This document shows positions 34,863 through 41,461 of a stretch of 64,000 nucleotides of DNA, piece by piece. The stretch lies in assembly GCA_031553225.1 (NCBI GenBank), contig JAVBLU010000013.1:62001-126000 (forward strand), given 5' to 3'. The stretch's first letter is position 1. Every line of letters starts with the position of its first letter. The position numbers were made by a program, and so were the translations under genes. Source of the DNA: JAVBLU01 sp031553225. Lineage in GTDB: Bacteria; Bacillota; Clostridia; Christensenellales; UBA1750. The notes beneath the pieces are model-generated. The model had not been told where the DNA came from, ran no database searches, and was given only the letters and a program-made list of their open reading frames with translations.

Positions 34863-35948
34863 CTAAATGACGGGAATGTCGATCTCCACCTCGTGCCCTG
34901 ACTGGCTGGAGCGGATGATGCCGTCGATGATGGCCTGGTTGTAGATGATCTGGCTGCCCGGGATGGGCGCGGGCAGATTCTGCTCCACAGCGTCCACAAA
35001 GGCCTTCACCTTGAGGGCGAAGCGATCAACGCCTGCGTTCTTGAGCGGGATGGAGGTTTCGCTCAGCTGACCCTGCACATCGTGAAAGAGGTAGATCGGG
35101 CCGACCGTACCGTCCCACGCGCCGCCCCACGGCTCGCCCAGGCGGGGGGACTTCACCTTCAGGCCGGCGTCCGTGCCCAGGAAGATCGTATCCCCCGTGG
35201 TGTCCATGTGCATGGCCCAGGACATGCGGAAGTCCAGCGTCACGCCGCCCTCCAGGCGGATGAACGCGCCGGAAAAGTCGTCCACGGTGAAATGCTCGGC
35301 GTCTTTGTAATACTTGGGGTTCTTGCCGAACAGATCGTAAGCGACGGCAGACACGGTGAGCGGCTTGGGATAGCCGATGGCGTTGAGGGCCATGTCCAGG
35401 GCGTAGCAGCCGATGTCCGCCAAAGCGCCCACGCCCGCCAGCTCTTTGTTGATGAACGTGCCTCCCGGAATGCCGCGGCGACGGCCGCCGCCGGTTTGCA
35501 CGTAGTAAACGCGGCCGAGCACGCCCGATTGGGCGATATCGCGCACGAGCTGCATGTCCGGGTCGTAGCGCGGCTGGAAGCCGATCGTGAGAATTTTGCC
35601 CGCCTTGCGCGCCGCGCGCTCCATGGCGATCGCGTCGGCCAGGGTGATGGACATGGGCTTTTCGCACAGCACATGTATGCCCTTTTGCAGAGCCGCGATG
35701 GTGCATTCGGCGTGCGTGGAGTTATAAGTGCATACGCTCACGCCGTCCAGGTCCATCTTCAGAAGCTCGCTCACCGAGGTGAACGCCTTGGCGCCCGGCA
35801 GCTCGTGTCGCTGGAAGAACGCTTCCGCTTTGCCGGGCACAATGTCCGCGCCGCCCACGATCTCCACGTTCGGTAGCAGCTTGTAGGAGCGGGCGTGCGA
35901 GTTGGCAATACTGCCCGTTCCGATGATGCCAATGCGCGTTTTTTTCAT
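34863..35948 (-). CDS. Gfo/Idh/MocA family oxidoreductase
   Basis: 361 residues. NAD-binding N-terminus KTRIGIIGTGSIANSHARSY, then VSVCTYNSTHAECTIAAL, the catalytic CEKPMS motif, and GVGALADIGCYALDMALNAIG in the second domain. The enzyme oxidises or reduces a sugar or cyclitol. GAGGG lies six bases before the ATG. It is separated from the fusion gene downstream by a terminator but may still share regulation. Confidence 0.9.
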   Translation of the reverse strand: MKKTRIGIIGTGSIANSHARSYKLLPNVEIVGGADIVPGKAEAFFQRHELPGAKAFTSVSELLKMDLDGVSVCTYNSTHAECTIAALQKGIHVLCEKPMSITLADAIAMERAARKAGKILTIGFQPRYDPDMQLVRDIAQSGVLGRVYYVQTGGGRRRGIPGGTFINKELAGVGALADIGCYALDMALNAIGYPKPLTVSAVAYDLFGKNPKYYKDAEHFTVDDFSGAFIRLEGGVTLDFRMSWAMHMDTTGDTIFLGTDAGLKVKSPRLGEPWGGAWDGTVGPIYLFHDVQGQLSETSIPLKNAGVDRFALKVKAFVDAVEQNLPAPIPGSQIIYNQAIIDGIIRSSQSGHEVEIDIPVI

Positions 35949-35980
35949 GAAAAACCCTCGCTTGTCACATGATCAGTGCC

Positions 35981-36009
35981 ATTATAAACCCAATCCCCCC
36001 CCGCGTAAA
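35981..36009 (-). promoter_or_regulatory. Promoter of the Gfo/Idh/MocA gene
   Basis: Minus strand TTTACG (36009-36004), 17-bp spacer, TATAAT (35986-35981), 33 bases before the ATG. Confidence 0.6.
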
Positions 36010-36086
36010 GTGAGCGCGCTGCAAAAACTGCCGCGCGCCGGGCCCACGGAACGCGCCGCTTCCGCCCGAAGGCATAGCGGGCAGCA

Positions 36087-36120
36087 AAAAACCGGTGCGG
36101 CCATGGCCGCACCGGTTTTT
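36087..36120 (-). terminator. Terminator of the zinc-ribbon gene, perfect 34-bp palindrome
   Basis: A 17-bp perfect inverted repeat centred on CCATGG, with A and T runs on the two flanks, so it can act on either strand. It lies 17 bases past the zinc-ribbon stop codon. Confidence 0.85.
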
Positions 36121-36136
36121 CAGTGTCAAGCGATGA

Positions 36137-36415
36137 TTAGCGCTGACGGGAAGCCGCGAAGCAAGCGCTGCAATAGACGGGCTTGTCATTGCGGGGCTGG
36201 AAGGGAACGCGGGCGGGGCCGCCGCAGGAAGCGCAAACGGCTTCATACATCTCGCGCTCGCCGCTCTGGCTGTTGGAACGACGCGCATGACGGCAACCGG
36301 GGCAACGGCTCGGCTCGTTCTGGAAGCCCTTCTCGGCGTAGAACTGCTGCTCGCTGGCGGTAAAAGCGAATTCGGCGCCACAGTCACGGCATGTGAGGGT
36401 CTTGTCTGCGAACAT
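36137..36415 (-). CDS. Small double zinc-ribbon protein
   Basis: 92 residues with four CxxC pairs: CRDC near residue 9, CPGC near 38, CASC near 61 and CSAC near 82, hence two probable zinc ribbons. Such proteins are widespread in Firmicutes with unknown role. AAGGAGG precedes the ATG. Monocistronic, with a strong terminator. The C-terminal ribbon (PVYCSACF) resembles that of CxxC-x17-type nucleic-acid-binding or cold-shock-associated proteins. Confidence 0.85.
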   Translation of the reverse strand: MFADKTLTCRDCGAEFAFTASEQQFYAEKGFQNEPSRCPGCRHARRSNSQSGEREMYEAVCASCGGPARVPFQPRNDKPVYCSACFAASRQR

Positions 36416-36602
36416 AGGGGTACCTCCTTATGATTGCCCAAATGAAGTTTGGACCGAGTGCTCTGCCGGGCAATCCGAAGGCGTTACCGCTGGGAGAGAC
36501 CTATGCGCGGCTGCTGGTACCATTCTGGGCTGGCGATAGTATATCACAGAATTTTCATAAAGTACAGCGCTATTTTTCCGCGGCAGTTTTTCCCTATCCT
36601 CT

Positions 36603-38423
36603 TCATTGTGCCGGCTTCAGACTCCACTGCGCGCAGTACGCCGCCTCGCTTGCCAAAACGCGTACCACCACGCCGTTTCGCATGAGGTGCCCGGGGTTGT
36701 CGGGCGAGGTGATCAGGTAGATGTCCGCCGCTTTGCCAAGGGCCGCAGGGAACCGCAGCGCGAGGGTTTGGCCGTGCGCCGTCCAGGAGAAGCGCGGTTC
36801 ATCGCCCGACCACCTCGCCCACGAGCGTATGTGCTGGTAGCCGTTGCCCTCGCCAAGCGCCGCACAGGGCGCGGCGTCGCCATCTGCGCAAAAGTCGCCG
36901 CTTGCGTGAAAGACCCAGTCGATGATGCGCGGGCCGTCGCAGGCGACGCTCAGCTCATCGGAGAGAAATTCAGGCGTCAGCTGCAGCGTTCGCTGGGCGC
37001 GCACGCCGGGATACGCGTCCGTCACCTCGGCGCGCAGCCCGCAGCCGTCCGCGGCCATGTCGGCGGTGCCTTTGGCTGTGCGGCTCTGGTTCTGCCCGTC
37101 CACCACAAACGTGGCGTGGCTAATCGTCTGCGTGTACCATTCGCGGTGCAGCGCGGAGCCGTAGCCCGGCGTTCCCGTATCCAGGGCAAAGCCCTCGATG
37201 CAGATGGACAAGGCGTCCGGGTGGGCGTGGCTGGCGGTTAAGTTGCCGAACTTGCAGAACACGCAGGCCTTGCCGCGCAGCATGGCCATGCGGCTTTCGG
37301 GCAGCAGAACGGACACGGGGCGGCCGGGCCGCCCGGGGTCTGCGGGCGTGCCCATGAGCAGCGCGCCCAGCGAGGGCTGCGCCACCTTTTCGGGTAGCGT
37401 CCACAGCGCCTGGGCGATGGACGACGCATCCACCGCGCCCTCCAGCGCGCGGTAAGCTCGGCGCAGGCGGTCCACGTTCGCCACGGCGCTGCCGCCGTTC
37501 CACCCGTCGTTCGTGGCGGGAATGCTTCCGTCGGCAAACATGATGCGCGTGGGCGCAAGATACCCCTGCACGACGCGCTCGTAGACCGCGCTGTAGTCCG
37601 GCCGTTCCGCCAGGCGCAGCATTTCGCACAGGTTCGTGGCCGCCTCCAGCGCGTAGTAATGGTACAAGGTAGAGTTTTCATACCAGATGCCGTCGGACGT
37701 AAAACCGCGCGTCACCTGGCTACGCGCGCCCAGGTCACCCTCCAGGCTCTGGCGCAGAAGCGTCCGGTCCCCCATCACTGCCCCTGCGCCCACCGCAAAG
37801 GCACTGTGCCACAGGGGGATGTTGTGGATGCCGTGTTGTTGCGCCATCACCAGGCGCGCCATGGGCAAGGTGAGAAGGTGGTGCAGGCGCTTCATCTGCT
37901 CACAGGCCGGGTCCAAACCAAGCAGGTGGAGCGCGCGCAGAAGCTTTGTGCCCCACACCGCCTCGTCCAGCGACTGCGCCATCACTTTGGCACGGCCAGG
38001 GAAGTTCTTCAGCTCGGGAAACGCCACGTAGCGATCGGCGTACCAGGCTATGGCCGACAGCGCATAGGCGCGCATGCGCTCGTCGTTCTCGATGTAGAAA
38101 AGCAGCGCTGCAGCTTCAATACCAGCGCCGATCTGCACGCGGCGCTGGTAGGTCCAGGCCTCCTCCACATCGCGCCCTTCGCCTGCGGCGCCGCAGGCCG
38201 GGCACTCGTGCCAGCCCGGGCGGGCCACGTCGAAACTGAGCTGCGCGGCGCACTTGGGGCACACGTAATGATGAAGCCAGCCGCTGAACACGGCCGGGTC
38301 GTCGCTGAAATGCTCCGCCCAGTAACCGGCCAGCCGGCGCACAGGCTCCAGCGCCTGCGCAAGCTCCGCCCGTTCGGCCATGTCCGCGCGTATCTCCTCA
38401 GGTGAGCGGTACAGATTCCACAC
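36603..38423 (-). CDS. Heparinase II/III-like protein, copy 1
   Basis: 606 residues from a GTG at 38423. AGGGGGG abuts the ATG at 38429 but is six bases from the GTG. N-terminal part: a Cys4 ribbon (YVCPKCAAQLSF and HECPACGAAGEG, residues about 55-85). Middle: alpha/alpha-toroid helices with HNIPLWHSAFAVG. C-terminal Heparinase II/III beta-domain with SHAHPDALSI, DTGTPGYGSALHREW and VVDGQNQSR. Family members are polysaccharide lyases for acidic glycans (heparin, alginate, ulvan); the substrate here is unknown. No signal peptide. Second gene after its paralogue, 13 bases downstream. Confidence 0.85.
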   Translation of the reverse strand: MWNLYRSPEEIRADMAERAELAQALEPVRRLAGYWAEHFSDDPAVFSGWLHHYVCPKCAAQLSFDVARPGWHECPACGAAGEGRDVEEAWTYQRRVQIGAGIEAAALLFYIENDERMRAYALSAIAWYADRYVAFPELKNFPGRAKVMAQSLDEAVWGTKLLRALHLLGLDPACEQMKRLHHLLTLPMARLVMAQQHGIHNIPLWHSAFAVGAGAVMGDRTLLRQSLEGDLGARSQVTRGFTSDGIWYENSTLYHYYALEAATNLCEMLRLAERPDYSAVYERVVQGYLAPTRIMFADGSIPATNDGWNGGSAVANVDRLRRAYRALEGAVDASSIAQALWTLPEKVAQPSLGALLMGTPADPGRPGRPVSVLLPESRMAMLRGKACVFCKFGNLTASHAHPDALSICIEGFALDTGTPGYGSALHREWYTQTISHATFVVDGQNQSRTAKGTADMAADGCGLRAEVTDAYPGVRAQRTLQLTPEFLSDELSVACDGPRIIDWVFHASGDFCADGDAAPCAALGEGNGYQHIRSWARWSGDEPRFSWTAHGQTLALRFPAALGKAADIYLITSPDNPGHLMRNGVVVRVLASEAAYCAQWSLKPAQ

Positions 38424-38435
38424 GCCCATCCCCCC

Positions 38436-40268
38436 TTATGAGAACGAAAATACAGCGCGAAACACCGCCTCGGCCGCCTGCACGCGCACAAGCACGCACG
38501 TGCGGGTGAGGTGCCCGGGGTTGTCTGGCGACACGGCGGTGTACACGGCGGCCCCCTCAGCTTGCGGCGCAAAGCGCATGGTCAGCGTGCAGCCCTCGCG
38601 CGCCCAGGTGAACACCGGCTCTTCGCCCACGCACTTGCGCACCGAGGCAAGGTGTTGGTAGCCGTTCTCCTTTTGCGCAAGGGCGTCCTCCTCCCATTCG
38701 CCTGTTGCGGCGAAAGCGCCGGCGGCATGAAAAACGTAGTCGATGGTGTGCGGTGCGTCGGCGCGCACGCTCAGCTCGTCGCAGAGCTTCTCGCCTTCCA
38801 TGCGAAGCGTCCGCCGTGCAAAGATGCCCGGGTATGCGTCGGCAACTTCAGCCGTCAGCTCGCGGCCGTCCGGCGAGAGAGCGCACGTGCCGCGCACCAC
38901 GCGGCTTTGGTTCTGCCCGTCCACGACAAATGTGTTGTGCACCACGCTTTGAGTGAAAAAGGTGCGGTGCAGAAGAGAGCCGTAGCCGGGCGTGCCCGTG
39001 TCGCGCGCCCAGGGATAGATATCGATGTGCAGCGCGTCCGGATGGGCGTGGCTGGCCGAAAGGTTGCCGTACTTGAGGTACACGTCGGCGGCCCCGCGCA
39101 GCATGGCGATGCAGTTGCCGGGCAGGTTGACGGACGCGGGTTTGCCCGTTTGAACCGGGCGGGGCGGCGTGCCGTGCAGCAGCGCGCCCAGCGAGGGAGC
39201 GTTGGCCGCGGCCTCATCGTGCCATATGGCGCGGGCCAGCTCGTCCGCGCCGGGCTGATCATGCAGAATATGGTACGCACGCCGCAGGCGTCCCAGGTTT
39301 TGAAGGGCGTTCGTACCGCGCCAGCCGTCGTTCATGGCGGGCACCTCGCCGCCTTCAAAGGCCATCTGCAGCGGGGAAATATAACCGCGCAGCACGCGTT
39401 GGTTGATCTCCGGCACATCCATGCCGATTTCCCGCAGGAACGTGCACAGGTACGTGGCCGCCTCCAGGGCGTAGTAGTGGTAGCCGAAGGAGTTCTCGTA
39501 CCACAGCCCGTCCTGCGTGAAACCTTGCGTGACCTGCGCAAAGCCACCCATCTGCGCCTGACGCCACACGTCCTGCGAGTAGCCCAGCGACTGATCCATC
39601 AGGCGTTTGTCATCGAATACGGCCGCCACGCCCACAGCACACGCGGCATGCCACAGAGGGATGTTGTGAATGACGCCGGACTGCGCCATCACCAAACGCG
39701 CCATGGGCAGGAACATCTTGTGGTGCAGGGCGCGCGCCTCGGCGCTGTCCGCCGCAAGGCCGATCATCTGCAGCGCGTGCAGCAACTCGATGCCCCACAC
39801 AGCCTCGCACAGGCTCTGTCCCATCACTTTGCCCCGGCCGGCCCAGCGACCATGCTCCGGAAAGTCCGGATAGCGCTCGGCATACCAAAGCACCTTTTCC
39901 AGCACCATGTCGCGCGTATAGCCCGGCTCGCCGATCATGCTGAGCAGCGCGATATCCATCAGCCCGCGCGCCATATCGTGCCGGTAAAAGTGCATCCACG
40001 CTTCCCTAACGTCCTGCCCCTCGCCCTTGCCGTCGCACACCTTGCAGTCGTGCCAGTCGCGTCGGGTAGAATCGTAGGTGAGCGGCCCGGCGCATTTGGG
40101 GCACACATAGTTGTGCCCCCAACCGGTCACGTCCTCCACGCGGTCGGCAAAGTGGTCGCGCCAGAAGGCCGCGCGGGCGCGCACCGAGTCAAGCGCCGCG
40201 GAAAACTCCGGCCGGCTCCGCAGATCGCTGCGAATCTCCTGCGCGGGACGTACAAACAAAAGAGACAC
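38436..40268 (-). CDS. Heparinase II/III-like protein, copy 2
   Basis: 610 residues from a GTG at 40268; AGGAGG directly abuts the ATG at 40274. It is clearly paralogous to the next gene: the same Cys4 ribbon (YVCPKCAGPLTY, HDCKVCDGKGEG), HNIPLWHAACAVG, SHAHPDALHI, DTGTPGYGSLLHR and VVDGQNQSR in the same order. His and Tyr/Asn residues of the lyase site lie in the C-terminal domain and the SHAHPDAL motif. No signal peptide, so it would act on imported oligosaccharides. It follows a small unknown gene by 116 bases. Confidence 0.85.
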   Translation of the reverse strand: MSLLFVRPAQEIRSDLRSRPEFSAALDSVRARAAFWRDHFADRVEDVTGWGHNYVCPKCAGPLTYDSTRRDWHDCKVCDGKGEGQDVREAWMHFYRHDMARGLMDIALLSMIGEPGYTRDMVLEKVLWYAERYPDFPEHGRWAGRGKVMGQSLCEAVWGIELLHALQMIGLAADSAEARALHHKMFLPMARLVMAQSGVIHNIPLWHAACAVGVAAVFDDKRLMDQSLGYSQDVWRQAQMGGFAQVTQGFTQDGLWYENSFGYHYYALEAATYLCTFLREIGMDVPEINQRVLRGYISPLQMAFEGGEVPAMNDGWRGTNALQNLGRLRRAYHILHDQPGADELARAIWHDEAAANAPSLGALLHGTPPRPVQTGKPASVNLPGNCIAMLRGAADVYLKYGNLSASHAHPDALHIDIYPWARDTGTPGYGSLLHRTFFTQSVVHNTFVVDGQNQSRVVRGTCALSPDGRELTAEVADAYPGIFARRTLRMEGEKLCDELSVRADAPHTIDYVFHAAGAFAATGEWEEDALAQKENGYQHLASVRKCVGEEPVFTWAREGCTLTMRFAPQAEGAAVYTAVSPDNPGHLTRTCVLVRVQAAEAVFRAVFSFS

Positions 40269-40384
40269 GGTCATCCTCCTTTACAGGCCAAGCCCTGCTC
40301 TGCGAGCGGATCGTGTGAAAAGCGGCCGAAAGGGCGGCGTACGCCGTACTTCCTGCCGCTTTGCCAACCGCTTTGGTCGCCGCG

Positions 40385-40681
40385 CTACACGACGTCGAAA
40401 AAGACCCGCTCTTTGGGCCCCGCCACGCCTTGCGCGTCCAGGCCGTACACGAGCAGCGCATACCGCCCGGCCGGCGCACCCCAGGGCACCTCGGCGCTGC
40501 CCTCGTATACGCCGTCGCCCTTGGGAAAGAGGCGCACCGAAATCCCGTAGGTCGGCTCCACCGCATACACGGAAGCGATCTCGCCTTCCTTAACAACAAA
40601 CTTCGCCGTCATAGCCACAATGTCGCCGCTCTTCCCCGTGTTCTTGCCCATGGAGATTTCCAAAGTGTAATCCAGCGCCAT
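40385..40681 (-). CDS. Small beta-rich protein of unknown function
   Basis: 98 residues, no signal peptide and no recognised family. The sequence alternates beta strands (DIVAMTAKFVV, EIASVYAVEPTYGISVRLFP, GRYALLVYGLDAQG) and looks like an Ig- or bacterial-cadherin-like single domain, as found in accessory parts of glycan-active enzymes. GGGGG lies seven bases before the ATG. It heads the transcript that includes the two heparinase II/III-like genes, so a helper role is inferred only from position. Confidence 0.65.
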   Translation of the reverse strand: MALDYTLEISMGKNTGKSGDIVAMTAKFVVKEGEIASVYAVEPTYGISVRLFPKGDGVYEGSAEVPWGAPAGRYALLVYGLDAQGVAGPKERVFFDVV

Positions 40682-40725
40682 GTCGTTGCCCCCTTCAATG
40701 ATTCGTGACCTGACCTCTGCCTTTT

Positions 40726-40828
40726 ATTGTACCACCAGTGTCGATTCGTGCATAGTCCCCTGGTGAATCCTCAGTTTTCCAGGTGAAACTTAGCGAAACT
40801 GTAGAAACTACACGTATCATCACCAGTG
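40726..40828. promoter_or_regulatory. Divergent control region between the heparinase-like operon and the XRE regulator
   Basis: A TACAAT (minus, 40731-40726) suggests the start of the operon to the left. CACCAGTG occurs at 40733-40740 and again at 40821-40828, with an inverted relative CCTGGTGA at 40759-40766. Between them GAAACT is repeated three times at 40785, 40795 and 40804, the last forming TGTAG-AAA-CTACA. These look like regulator sites, possibly for the XRE protein. Confidence 0.45.
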
Positions 40829-40930
40829 GAAGCAGCCGCTACTCACAGAGAGTGTTTTTTTTGTACCATATAGGGTAGCATGTAAAAGTGGTGAGTTCGA
40901 TCTATACGACGTACCATAGGAGCTGAAAGA

Positions 40931-41254
40931 ATGGACTATCTCGCTCTTGGAAAACGCATCCGTAGAGCGCGCCAACAACTCCATCTGACGCAGGAAAAAC
41001 TCGCCGACCGAGTGGGCGTATCCGTCTCCTTCATCGGCCATGTAGAGCGGGGTACGCGAAAAGCCAGCATCGAAACGATCGTAGCCTTGTGCAATGCCCT
41101 TGGGGTCAGCGCTGATGCGCTCCTGTGCGACTCTCTGGCGAATGCGGGCGAATCCAACGTCGCCGAAGTGCACCTAAGCGATAAGCAGCGAACGGTACTC
41201 AAGGAGGTCGTGCGGATCATCGCCGACAATGTGGACACCTGGAACAAGCCTTAA
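40931..41254 (+). CDS. XRE-family helix-turn-helix regulator
   Basis: 107 residues. The HTH_3 domain spans about 7-60 (LGKRIRRARQQLHLTQEKLADRVGVS, GHVERGTRKAS). The C-terminal 35 residues form a helix (SDKQRTVLKEVVRIIADNV) that could dimerise. It is divergent from the heparinase-like operon with a shared control region of 249 bases and may regulate that operon and itself. The surrounding 700 bases are less GC-rich than the rest of the window, hinting at a later arrival. Confidence 0.88.
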   Translation: MDYLALGKRIRRARQQLHLTQEKLADRVGVSVSFIGHVERGTRKASIETIVALCNALGVSADALLCDSLANAGESNVAEVHLSDKQRTVLKEVVRIIADNVDTWNKP

Positions 41255-41285
41255 AAAAGATGCGGCGTCGAATGCGCCGTTTTTT
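41253..41285 (+). terminator. Terminator of the XRE gene
   Basis: CGGCG (41263-41267), a seven-base loop and CGCCG (41275-41279), flanked by A6 and T6 runs that can extend the stem. Confidence 0.75.
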
Positions 41286-41304
41286 GCTTTTTTCACTTCC
41301 AAAT

Positions 41305-41315
41305 TATGCTATAAT
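41305..41315 (+). promoter_or_regulatory. Extended -10 promoter of a candidate small RNA
   Basis: TATGCTATAAT is a perfect extended -10 (TRTGnTATAAT). No good -35 is seen, which extended -10 promoters tolerate. Predicted start about 41322. Confidence 0.6.
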
Positions 41316-41321
41316 TCCTCC

Positions 41322-41456
41322 GGATTATGTATGATTCCGGGCGATTCCGTACATACCGCGCGCCGATTGCGCGATATATGTCGTTTATGGTCTCGCACCG
41401 ACAAGACCGACTAAGCGCTTCGGAGGGACAGGAAAACCCTCCGAAGCGCTTGTTTT
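41322..41456 (+). ncRNA. Candidate structured small RNA, about 135 nt
   Basis: Bounded by an extended -10 promoter and by a strong hairpin (15-bp perfect stem, 41413-41427 with 41437-41451, loop of nine) followed by GTTTT on the plus strand only. Between them are three more potential stems: TATGTA/TACATA (41326-41331 with 41350-41355), CGCGC/GCGCG (41357-41361 with 41369-41373) and GGTCT/AGACC (41389-41393 with 41404-41408). No open frame of use is present and no known RNA family (6S, SRP, tmRNA, riboswitch) was recognised. The end hairpin is also just past the GH3 stop codon on the other strand, but the T run is absent in that direction. Confidence 0.5.
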
Positions 41457-41461
41457 GATGC

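Noticed and set aside
40287..40384. Hairpin near AAAGCGGC...GCCGCTTT as a terminator between the small gene and the heparinase-like operon
   Set aside because: The arms are eight bases with a long loop and no T run on the minus strand; cotranscription remains the simpler reading.
41413..41451. GH3 terminator only
   Set aside because: On the minus strand the hairpin is followed by AGTCGG rather than a T run, while the plus strand has GTTTT, so a plus-strand transcript explains it better; dual use is still possible.
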